The position numbers were made by a program, and so were the translations under genes. Shown in pieces: positions 30,134 through 37,487 of a stretch of 64,000 bases of DNA (its first letter is position 1; each line of letters starts with the position of its first letter). This DNA comes from Methylobacterium mesophilicum SR1.6/6. Lineage in GTDB: Bacteria > Pseudomonadota > Alphaproteobacteria > Rhizobiales > Beijerinckiaceae. The notes under the pieces are model-generated. The model did not search any database. It was not told the DNA's origin and worked only from the letters and a program-made list of their open reading frames with translations. The stretch lies in the NCBI RefSeq assembly GCF_000364445.2, contig NZ_CP043538.1, positions 6,095,447-6,159,446 on the forward strand, in the 5' to 3' direction.

Positions 30134-31566
30134 GTTCGTCCGCAGAGACAAGGCCGATGCCAGACAGCGTGGCGCCCGGTTCGCTCCGGCCTCCCTCGGT
30201 CGAGCATCTCGTGGGCGGTGCCGACGCTGAGGTTCTCGCCGCCTACGGGCGGAGCGCCTTCACGGGCGCGGTCCGGGCCGTGCTCGCCGATCTGCGGGCC
30301 GCGGGCGGCCGCGTGCCGGATGCGGCGGCCCTCCGCGACGCCGCGGCCGCGCGCCTCGCCGCCGAGCGCCGCCCGTGCCTGCGCCCGGTCTTCAACCTCA
30401 CCGGCACGGTGCTGCACACCAATCTCGGTCGCGCCCTGCTGCCCCGGTCGGCCGCCGAGGCGGTGGCCGCCGTCATGACGCAGGCGAGCAACCTCGAATT
30501 CGACCTCGCCACCGGTGCCCGCGGCGAGCGGGACGACCACGTGGAGGGCCTGATCCGCCGGCTCACGGGCGCCGAGGCGGCGGTGGTGGTCAACAACAAC
30601 GCGGCCGCAGTCCTGCTGGTGCTCAACGCGCTGGCCATGCGCCGCGAGGTCATCGTCTCGCGGGGCGAGCTGGTGGAGATTGGCGGCTCCTTCCGGATCC
30701 CGGACGTGATGGTGCGGGCCGGCTGCCGCCTGCGCGAGGTCGGCACCACCAACCGCACGCATCTGCGCGACTACGCGGAGGCGATCGGGCCGCGCACCGG
30801 CCTCGTCATGAAGGTGCATCCGAGCAACTACGCCATCGCGGGTTTCACGGCCGCCGCGGATCCGGAGGCCCTGTACGCCCTCTGCCGGGAACGCGGTGTG
30901 CCGTTGGCGGACGACCTTGGCAGCGGCAGCCTCGCGGATCTCGCGGCCTACGGGCTGCCGCCCGAGCCCACCATCCGCGCGGCCCTGGAGCGGGCGGATC
31001 TGGTGACGTTCAGCGGCGACAAGCTGCTGGGGGCGGTCCAGTGCGGCATCGTTGCCGGCCGGAAGGATCTCGTCGCCCGCATCCGTAAGAACCCGCTGAA
31101 GCGGGCGCTGCGCGTCGACAAGATGACCTACGCGGCGCTCGAGGCGGTGCTGCGGCTGTACCTCCACCCGGAGCGGCTGGCCGAGGAACTGCCGACGCTC
31201 CGCCTGCTGACGCGCGACCGTGCGGACATCGCCGCGCGGGCGAAGGATCTCGCCCCCGCCGTGGCGGAGCGGGTCTCGGGATGGGCGACGGTCTCGGTGG
31301 CGGCGTGCATCAGCCAGATCGGCTCCGGGGCCCTGCCGGTGGAGACGCTGCCGAGCGCCGCCCTCGTCCTCACCCCGGCCGTCGGCGGCGCGGACCCGCG
31401 CCGCGGCGCCGGCGGGCGCTGCAAGCGCTTGACCGAGCGCCTGCGCGCCCTGCCAGTGCCGGTCATCGGCCGCATCAGCGGCGACGCGATCCTCCTGGAT
31501 CTCCGGACCCTGGAGGACGAGGCCGGCTTCCTCGACACGTTGGCGGCGCTCCCACGGCCGGGCTAA
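30130..31566 (+). CDS. selA: L-seryl-tRNA(Sec) selenium transferase
   Basis: A 478-residue PLP enzyme that converts Ser-tRNA(Sec) to Sec-tRNA(Sec) with selenophosphate. The family marks are [19 protein letters not shown], then [20 protein letters not shown], and the PLP Lys in [15 protein letters not shown]. Here AVQ replaces the usual GPQ, a small change. An alternative start is ATG 30157. selB is not next to it; a MarR gene follows. Both molybdopterin oxidoreductases in the window have Cys at their active positions, so the selenoprotein it serves lies elsewhere. Confidence 0.93.
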   Translation: MSSSAETRPMPDSVAPGSLRPPSVEHLVGGADAEVLAAYGRSAFTGAVRAVLADLRAAGGRVPDAAALRDAAAARLAAERRPCLRPVFNLTGTVLHTNLGRALLPRSAAEAVAAVMTQASNLEFDLATGARGERDDHVEGLIRRLTGAEAAVVVNNNAAAVLLVLNALAMRREVIVSRGELVEIGGSFRIPDVMVRAGCRLREVGTTNRTHLRDYAEAIGPRTGLVMKVHPSNYAIAGFTAAADPEALYALCRERGVPLADDLGSGSLADLAAYGLPPEPTIRAALERADLVTFSGDKLLGAVQCGIVAGRKDLVARIRKNPLKRALRVDKMTYAALEAVLRLYLHPERLAEELPTLRLLTRDRADIAARAKDLAPAVAERVSGWATVSVAACISQIGSGALPVETLPSAALVLTPAVGGADPRRGAGGRCKRLTERLRALPVPVIGRISGDAILLDLRTLEDEAGFLDTLAALPRPG

Positions 31567-31707
31567 CGAATCGTGAACCGCACCCCGCTGTGCGAAATCC
31601 TGTTGCCGGGCCGGACCTTGTGCGCTGGCCTCGCGTGTTGTGCTATACGGATCCATCCGCGGTCGCGGTCGAGAGTAGCGGTGCCCGGACCGCGATAGGC
31701 GAACGAT

Positions 31708-32178
31708 ATGGTGCCCACTGTCGAGACGATGGAGGTGGAGCGCGAGGTGGATCCGCTCCTCTTGGACAATCAGCTGTGCTACGCGCTCTACGCGGCCGCG
31801 CACCGGATGACCAAGTCGTACCGGCCGTTCCTCGAACGGCTCGGTCTGACCTACCCGCAGTACCTCGTTCTTCTGGTCCTCTGGGAGCAGGACGGCGTGA
31901 CGGTCTCCGAGATCGGCCGACGCCTGCGCCTCGATTCCGGCACGCTGACGCCGGTTCTCAAGCGCCTGGAGACCGCCGGCTTCCTGCGCCGCACCCGCCG
32001 CCAGTCCGACGAGCGTGAGGTGGAGATCGCGCTGACCCCGCAGGGCGCCGCTCTGCGCTCCGAGGCGGTCTCGGTCCGGGAGAGCGTGATGTGCCAGCTC
32101 GAACTCAGCGAGCCGGAGATCCGCGCCCTGCGCAAGGATCTGAGCCTCGTCATCGAGCGGCTCAGCGAGGGGGAATAG
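31708..32178 (+). CDS. ohrR: OhrR-type MarR-family peroxide-sensing regulator
   Basis: A 156-residue winged-helix regulator. The N-terminal Cys lies in LLLDNQLCYALYAAAHRM, the position of the organic-hydroperoxide sensor Cys of OhrR, and Tyr in TKSYRPFLERLGLTYPQYLV is its usual partner. The winged helix follows (VSEIGRRLRLDSGTLTPVLK, RRQSDEREVEIALT). OhrR represses the peroxidase gene ohr; no ohr is next to it here. A second Cys (VMCQLEL) would support two-Cys-type sensing. Confidence 0.85.
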   Translation: MVPTVETMEVEREVDPLLLDNQLCYALYAAAHRMTKSYRPFLERLGLTYPQYLVLLVLWEQDGVTVSEIGRRLRLDSGTLTPVLKRLETAGFLRRTRRQSDEREVEIALTPQGAALRSEAVSVRESVMCQLELSEPEIRALRKDLSLVIERLSEGE

Positions 32179-32224
32179 GGCGGCGCGTTCCTGGAGGGCG
32201 CCGCTGACGCGGCTCCGCAGACGA

Positions 32225-33589
32225 TCATCGCCGCAACCGGTTGCCCAGGACGAAGCCGTAGAGCCCCATCAGGATGATGCCGACGCCGCCCTCGATACCG
32301 ACCAGCAGGTTGGTGACGCGGCCGGTGGGCTTGAGGCCGATCTCCGGCGGGTTCGCCGTCATCATGTTGAGGGCGCTGTAGCTCAGGAGATCGAGGGGAT
32401 TGTAGGTCGGGCCCGCCTCCGGCCCCTCCACGATGAACAGGCCGCCGGTCAGCCCGAACAGGCCCGCGAACACGACGATCAGCAGCGCGAAGGCCCGGGC
32501 GATGCGCGACAGGCTTTCGCCGTAGTCGCACAGCCACTCGACGAAGCGGTCGGCCGTCCAGCGGTAGCCGTGACGCACCAATCCGGTCCAGTCCCGGTCG
32601 GTCCAGGCATCGCGGGCCTGCCGCCCGGCGTGGAAGCGTCCCATCCGGCGGCCGCGCTTGTAGGCCCAGCTCGCCGCATCGTGGCTGCCGATGCTCTTCC
32701 AGTTCTGCTCCAGGGCGAGATAGCTCGCCTGCGCGGCCTCGTAGGCGCCGGCCACCTCCTCGCCCACGGCGCCCCCGAGCTGCTCGACGCTCATCCGCGT
32801 GCCGTTGAGCCACGCGCCGGCGAAGCGGGCGTGCTTCAACCGGCAGGTGGCAAGGTTCAGCCGCACGAGGTCGGTGTCCGACAGGTCGGCGCCGGAGAGG
32901 TCGGCGCCGTCGAGCTTCGCACCGGCGAAGTTGGCCCCACGCAGCCGCGAGCCCGCCAGTGTCGCCTTCGTCAGGCTCGCGCCGGCGAAATCGGCGTGGG
33001 TGAGGTTGGTATCGGCGAGCTTGGCCTCGTCGAGACGCGCGGCGCGGAACACGGTGTCGTCCGCGTCCGCCCCGGAGAAATCCGCCCCCCAGAGGTCGGC
33101 GCCCGCGAAGTCTGTCCCGTCCAGGAGAGCACCGGACAGGTCGGCGAAGCGCATCGCGGCTTGGCCGAACCGCGCGTCCTCCAGCATGGCGCCGGTGAAC
33201 TTCACCTGTCCGGCGACGATGTCGGTGAAGTCCGCGCCGGAAAGATCGGCGTCGGAGAGGTCGGCCGCCTCCAGGATCGCGCCGGCGAAGCGGGTGGAGC
33301 GCCCGACAGCGCCGGCGAGGTTGGCCCGGCGCAGGTTCGCGCCGGTGAGATCGGCCTCCTCCATCCGGGCGCGAGACAGGTCGGCCCCCGCGAGCGGCAG
33401 GCCGCCGGATTCGGGATCCGCGGCCGGAGCCACCCCGAGGCCGGGCAGCGTGGCCAGAGCGTCGCGGGAGGCGCTCAGGTGCGAGAGGTCGGCTCCCGGC
33501 TCCCGCAGCGGCGCCCCGGCGGCGATCCGGTCGAGGAGATCGGAGAGGCGCGTGTCCGGCCGCGCGTCGGGTGGGGTCGCCTGATCCAT
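32225..33589 (-). CDS. Pentapeptide-repeat protein with C-terminal membrane domain
   Basis: A 454-residue protein. Residues ~65-260 are about 35 pentapeptide repeats of the A-D/N-L-x-x type (ADLTGANLRRANLAGA, ADLSGADLSDTDL), which form a right-handed square helix. A helical linker follows, then two membrane spans (LLIVVFAGLFGLTGGLFIVE and LLVGIEGGVGIILMGLYGF). The spans flank a loop (LLSYSALNMMTANPPEIGLK) placed like the pore loop of a two-span potassium channel, but without the TVGYGD filter. The start is ATG 33589. Ion transport is therefore doubtful; the fusion itself is clear. Confidence 0.8.
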   Translation of the reverse strand: MDQATPPDARPDTRLSDLLDRIAAGAPLREPGADLSHLSASRDALATLPGLGVAPAADPESGGLPLAGADLSRARMEEADLTGANLRRANLAGAVGRSTRFAGAILEAADLSDADLSGADFTDIVAGQVKFTGAMLEDARFGQAAMRFADLSGALLDGTDFAGADLWGADFSGADADDTVFRAARLDEAKLADTNLTHADFAGASLTKATLAGSRLRGANFAGAKLDGADLSGADLSDTDLVRLNLATCRLKHARFAGAWLNGTRMSVEQLGGAVGEEVAGAYEAAQASYLALEQNWKSIGSHDAASWAYKRGRRMGRFHAGRQARDAWTDRDWTGLVRHGYRWTADRFVEWLCDYGESLSRIARAFALLIVVFAGLFGLTGGLFIVEGPEAGPTYNPLDLLSYSALNMMTANPPEIGLKPTGRVTNLLVGIEGGVGIILMGLYGFVLGNRLRR

Positions 33590-33634
33590 CGCGGATCCTT
33601 GCCGGAGCGCGCGCCGATGCGCCAGACGGTTCCC

Positions 33635-35953
33635 TCAGCCGGGACGGGCCACCGGCGTCACCCGCACGGTGATGGCCTTTGCGGCCGGTGTCTTGGACTG
33701 CTCGTCATGGTGCCACAGGGGCAGAAGGACGTTCAGCTCCGGATAGTAGCCGCCGCAATTGCCCTCCGGGATGTCGTAGGCGACTACGCGAAGGCCGCCG
33801 ACGCGCCGCTTCACCCGATCGCCGGCCTCCGTTTCCACGTCGACACCGCCGCCGTCCGCGAGCCCGAGCCGGGCGATGTCGCGCCGGTTCATGAACAGCA
33901 CGTCGCGGGTGCCCTTCACGCCGCGGAAGCGGTCGTCGTAGCCGTAGACCGTCGTGTTGAACTGGTCGTTCGACCGGAGCGTGATGAGGTCGAGCACGTC
34001 CGGGCTGCGGGGCGGCAGGTCGGGGTCGGCCTCCAGACCCTCCGGCACCGCGAAGTTCGCCTTGCCGGTCTCGGTTTCCCACTTCCGGTCCCGCGCCCCG
34101 AGGGGCTTGATCAGCCCCCCCGGCTGGAACATCCGGCCGTTCAGGTCGTGGAACACCGTCGGGTAGGTCGCCTCGATGGCGTCGCGCACGCGGGCGTAGT
34201 CGGCGACCCAGGAATCCCACGGGACGCGCGGGTTCGGGGGCAGGGTCGCCTTGGCGATCTCCGCCACGATCCAGGGTTCGGAGCGCACCTGCGGCCCCAC
34301 CGGGTCGGCCGTGCCCCGTGAGCCGTGGAACTGCGCGGTGGAGCTCTCCATCGACACGGCCTGCGGCCCGCTCGCCTGCCGATCGATCTCGATCCGGCCC
34401 AGGCAGGGCAGGATGTAGGCGACCGCCCCGGTCAAGAGGTGGGATCGGTTGAGCTTGGTGGAGATCTGAACGGTCAGGCGCTGTCGGCGCCACGCCGGCT
34501 CCATCCGCCCGGTATCGGGGATCGCGCGGACAAAATTACCGCCGAGGCTCACGAAGCCTCTCACCCGCCCGTCGAGGATCCCCTCGCAGGCCTCGACCGT
34601 GTTCAGCCCCTTCTCCCGCGGAGGCTCGAAGCCGTACAGCTCCTTGAGCTTGTCCAGGGGCGCCAGTTCCGGCTTCTCGGTGATCCCGACCGTGCGCTGG
34701 CCCTGGACGTTCGAGTGGCCCCGCACCGGGCAGATTCCGGCCCCGGGCTTGCCGATATTGCCGCGCAGCAGCAGCAGGTTGACCAGCATCCGGACGGTTT
34801 CGGTGCCCTTGCGGTGCTGCGTCAGGCCCATGCCGTAGACCCCGATCACCGCCTTGGCGCGGGCATAGGCGGCGGCGGCGGCTTCCAGGGCCGCGCGCGA
34901 CAGGCCGGAGCGCCGCTCCAGCGCCGCCCAGTCCTGACCCTCGCAGAACCGGACGAAGTCATCGAAGCCGTGGGTGTGCTCGGCGATGAAGGCGTGGTCG
35001 AGCACGCCGGGCCGGCCGGCGGCCACGGCCTCGCGGTCCATGGCGAGGAGGGCCTTGCACAGGCCGGTGATCGCCGCGAGGTCGCCGCCCGCCTTCACCG
35101 GATGATACTGGGTCGAGATTCGGGTGGAAGAGCGGGTCAGCATCTCCACCGGCGATTGCGGATCGGTGAAGCGCTCCAGGCCGCGCTCGCGCAGCGGGTT
35201 GAAGGTAATGATCTGCGCCCCCCGGCGCCGCGCCTCCTGGAGCGGGTGCAGCATCCGCGGCGCGTTCGAGCCGACGTTCTGGCCGAAGAAGAAGATCAGA
35301 TCGGTGGTCTCGAAATCCTCCAGCAGCACCGTGCCCACCGGCGCGCCGATCGATTGCGGCAGCGCCACGGAGGTCGGCTCGTGGCACATGTTGGAGGAGT
35401 CCGGCAGGTTGTTGTTGCCGTAGAGCCGGGCCAGGAGCGCCCACATGTAGCTGGTCTCGAGGGAGGCGCGGCCCGAGGCGTAGAACACCACCGCGCGCGG
35501 ATCCTCCGCGCGGAGCGCCGCCAGCTCCCGGCCGATCTCGCCCATCGCCTCGCCCCAGGAGACGGGCCGGTAGCGGTCGGTCGCCGGATCGTACCGCATG
35601 GGATGCGTGAGGCGGCCCTGCTCCTCCAGGGCATAGTCGCTCCAGCCGAGCAGCTCGGTCACGGTGTGCTCGGCGAAGAAATCCGGGGTCGCGCGCCGTC
35701 GCGTCTGCTCCCAGGCGGTCGCCTTGGCGCCGTTCTCGCAATACTCGAAGGCGAGCGGCTTGGCGGGCTTCGCCCAGGCGCAGGACACACACATGTACCC
35801 GTCCGGCTTGTTCTGCTTCAGCAGCATCGCCGAGCCGGTGACCGGCACGCCCTCACGCGTCAGGATCTCGACCAGGGAGCGCGCGGAGCCCCAGCCGCCT
35901 GCCGGGCCGTCATAGGGCTCGATCCGCACTGCACCGGTCTCTTGCTCGGCCAT
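33635..35953 (-). CDS. FdhF/YdeP-type molybdopterin oxidoreductase
   Basis: A 772-residue molybdopterin enzyme of the FdhF/YdeP type. The N-terminus has a Cys-x2-Cys (GYMCVSCAWAKP) and a later Cys (FEYCENGAKA), the cofactor region includes VVFYASGRASLETSY, LPDSSNMCHEPTSVAL with a Cys-His pair at the likely metal-ligand position, and VYGMGLTQHRKGTETVRMLV, PGAGICPVRGHSNVQGQRTV. The C-terminal domain is the usual molybdopterin-binding barrel. It resembles the alpha subunit of the fourth formate dehydrogenase (fdh4A) of Methylorubrum extorquens, from memory. No partner subunit is adjacent. Confidence 0.85.
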   Translation of the reverse strand: MAEQETGAVRIEPYDGPAGGWGSARSLVEILTREGVPVTGSAMLLKQNKPDGYMCVSCAWAKPAKPLAFEYCENGAKATAWEQTRRRATPDFFAEHTVTELLGWSDYALEEQGRLTHPMRYDPATDRYRPVSWGEAMGEIGRELAALRAEDPRAVVFYASGRASLETSYMWALLARLYGNNNLPDSSNMCHEPTSVALPQSIGAPVGTVLLEDFETTDLIFFFGQNVGSNAPRMLHPLQEARRRGAQIITFNPLRERGLERFTDPQSPVEMLTRSSTRISTQYHPVKAGGDLAAITGLCKALLAMDREAVAAGRPGVLDHAFIAEHTHGFDDFVRFCEGQDWAALERRSGLSRAALEAAAAAYARAKAVIGVYGMGLTQHRKGTETVRMLVNLLLLRGNIGKPGAGICPVRGHSNVQGQRTVGITEKPELAPLDKLKELYGFEPPREKGLNTVEACEGILDGRVRGFVSLGGNFVRAIPDTGRMEPAWRRQRLTVQISTKLNRSHLLTGAVAYILPCLGRIEIDRQASGPQAVSMESSTAQFHGSRGTADPVGPQVRSEPWIVAEIAKATLPPNPRVPWDSWVADYARVRDAIEATYPTVFHDLNGRMFQPGGLIKPLGARDRKWETETGKANFAVPEGLEADPDLPPRSPDVLDLITLRSNDQFNTTVYGYDDRFRGVKGTRDVLFMNRRDIARLGLADGGGVDVETEAGDRVKRRVGGLRVVAYDIPEGNCGGYYPELNVLLPLWHHDEQSKTPAAKAITVRVTPVARPG

Positions 35954-36109
35954 GCCGTCCTCCCATCCGGCACGCCAGCGACCGGACCGGGGGAACGCGC
36001 GAGGCGCGGAATGGGATCACGGGCGCGTCACTGCGGCCCCGCCCGGCTTCCTTTCCCGAGGCGGCGGATCTAACGTCGACCGCTAGACACAAGAAGCGAG
36101 GAGGAGACC

Positions 36110-36283
36110 ATGGCCAGCGTCGATGTCGACATGGTGAAATGTGCCTGCCAGGACTGCGTCTGCGTGATTCCGGTGAGCAAGGCGGTGTCCCGGGACGGCA
36201 AGGCGTATTGCTGTGACGAATGCGCCGACGGGCACAAGGATCACGCCGGCTGCGAGAATGCCGGCTGCACCTGCCACGGCTGA
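36110..36283 (+). CDS. smtA: Metallothionein of the SmtA/BmtA family
   Basis: A 57-residue protein behind a strong GAGGAG site. It contains ten Cys and two His: KCACQDCVC, YCCDECADGH, GCENAGCTCHG. The cyanobacterial SmtA has the same spacing, including KC-C-C-C at the N-terminus, the Y-C-C/S--CA-GH middle and the GC--GC-CHG end. It binds zinc, copper or cadmium in a multi-metal cluster in the cytoplasm. Too short for many gene callers. No ArsR/SmtB regulator is adjacent. Confidence 0.93.
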   Translation: MASVDVDMVKCACQDCVCVIPVSKAVSRDGKAYCCDECADGHKDHAGCENAGCTCHG

Positions 36284-36304
36284 GGCAGCCTCGGAACCAG
36301 ATCC

Positions 36305-36324
36305 GCGCGGCAATCGCGCCGCGC
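36305..36324. terminator. Short GC hairpin after the metallothionein gene
   Basis: GCGCGGC (36305-36311) and GCCGCGC (36318-36324) form a seven-pair stem with a six-base loop, between the convergent metallothionein and thiamine-binding-like genes. It lacks a T run. Confidence 0.4.
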
Positions 36325-36330
36325 GCCGCC

Positions 36331-36618
36331 TCAGGAGACGGCGGTCAGCTTGTCGGCCATGGATTGGTCCTTGTCCCGTCGCGTCGAGAAGATCAGCGTG
36401 AAGAAGGTGCGCTGCACCCCCATTTCCGCGAGCTTGGCCTCACATCGCTCGGCGAGGGCGCAGATCTCCGAGAGTTCGCCCTCAATGTTGGTGCCGTTGG
36501 GGTGCATCGTGGCGGTCAGGCCGCTCGCCTCGATGATCCCTTTGATCGCGCGCACGTACGGCGAGACCGACGGGCCGACGCCCATCGGGACGATACACAG
36601 GTCCGCCGAAACCTTCAT
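36331..36618 (-). CDS. MTH1187/YkoF-type thiamine-binding-like protein
   Basis: A 95-residue protein from ATG 36618. It has the fold marks of the MTH1187 (thiamine_BP) family: MKVSADLCIVPMGVGPSVSP, YVRAIKGIIEASGLTATMHP, and NGTNIEGELSEICALAERC. The family forms a ferredoxin-like dimer or tetramer that binds hydroxymethylpyrimidine or thiamine-like ligands. A longer frame to 36687 runs into a degenerate tRNA and is rejected. Confidence 0.85.
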   Translation of the reverse strand: MKVSADLCIVPMGVGPSVSPYVRAIKGIIEASGLTATMHPNGTNIEGELSEICALAERCEAKLAEMGVQRTFFTLIFSTRRDKDQSMADKLTAVS

Positions 36619-36659
36619 GATGCTGGCCTGATCCGGAAAAGGCTCACCCCGGTGCGGGA

Positions 36660-36703
36660 TGGAGCAGGTGACGGGAATAGAGCCCACGTCGTCAGCTTGG
36701 AAG
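36660..36703 (-). pseudogene. Degenerate 3' half of tRNA-Gly(UCC)
   Basis: The minus strand reads CTTCCAA (anticodon loop with anticodon TCC), GCTGA, a variable region, GTGGG, a T-loop CTCTATT in place of TTCGATT, CCCGT, CACCTGC and T-CCA. The acceptor and T-arm of tRNA-Gly are still recognisable, but the 5' half and a normal T-loop are missing, so no functional tRNA is made. It is probably an old attachment-site remnant of an element integrated at tRNA-Gly. Confidence 0.65.
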
Positions 36704-37010
36704 GCGGGAGCATCCGACGCTCCATCGCGCGGTTCAACATGCGATGCCGCGCCGAGGGCGCCGCGACATTGCGACGGTTCCGGACGCGCACCTTCCCGGA
36801 CTGACCGGAGTTCGAGACGGCAATCGTACGGTCCTTGTTTGGGGATCGCAACGCGGAATGCCGAGACCGTGCGGCACCTGCGGAGGTCGCGCAGCGCCCG
36901 CCCCGACGAGCCCGAGCCCGAGGGAGCCGAGCGGGACGATCACCGTCCGGCGGGCAGGTTGAGGCGTGGCAAGGGCCCTCCGCGCATGATCGGCTCGGGT
37001 GGGCGCGCGT
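36704..37010. other. Intergenic region, 307 bp
   Basis: No gene is supported; reading frames here are Arg- and Pro-rich shadows. It follows the tRNA-Gly remnant and may be decayed element DNA. Confidence 0.4.
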
Positions 37011-37238
37011 TCAATGCTCCGTGCCCGAGAAGACGCCGACACAGCGGAAGCCATGCCACATCTCAAAGGGTCGACCCTTCGCCAGAGCCTTGGATACCGC
37101 CAAGGCCTCGGCATCGTCGACGGCGTAGAGTGAGCGAAGATCGCACCACTCGGCGCGTTCGTTGAGCAAGACGAACGTGTACCGCGTCCGGACGAACGAC
37201 GGCGGTGGCCCGGATGCGTCGCCCTCGTCGTCTGACAT
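37011..37238 (-). CDS. Small hypothetical protein
   Basis: A 75-residue protein from ATG 37238. It has an acidic, flexible N-terminus, then strands and a helix (RTRYTFVLLNERAEWCDLRS, DDAEALAVSKALAKGRPFEM) and an aromatic end (WHGFRCVGVFSG). The upstream 40 codons of the longer frame are not protein-like. No family is recognised. Confidence 0.5.
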   Translation of the reverse strand: MSDDEGDASGPPPSFVRTRYTFVLLNERAEWCDLRSLYAVDDAEALAVSKALAKGRPFEMWHGFRCVGVFSGTEH

Positions 37239-37487
37239 GGCGCCGGCCTCGGCGGGTGACGCCACCGCCGGCATCTCGGGGGAGGAAAAGTCGACCGAGA
37301 CGCCAGCGGTAGCGGCTGTCACCCCTAGCGACAGCGTGGCAATTCTGGGCCGAAGAGCCAAAGCGAGGGTTGCGGTAGATCAATACCGACTCAGCCGCCC
37401 CGGCGGGCGGGCGGGCGGACGCTTGTGCGTCCGCTTTTCGCAAGCGCGGACACGCCTGCCGCCGTCGCGACTCGAGAACGGCCGCGA

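Noticed and set aside
36659..37165. A 168-codon frame containing GIEPTSSAWK
   Set aside because: This phrase comes from reading the degenerate tRNA-Gly remnant; the rest is Arg/Pro-rich shadow.
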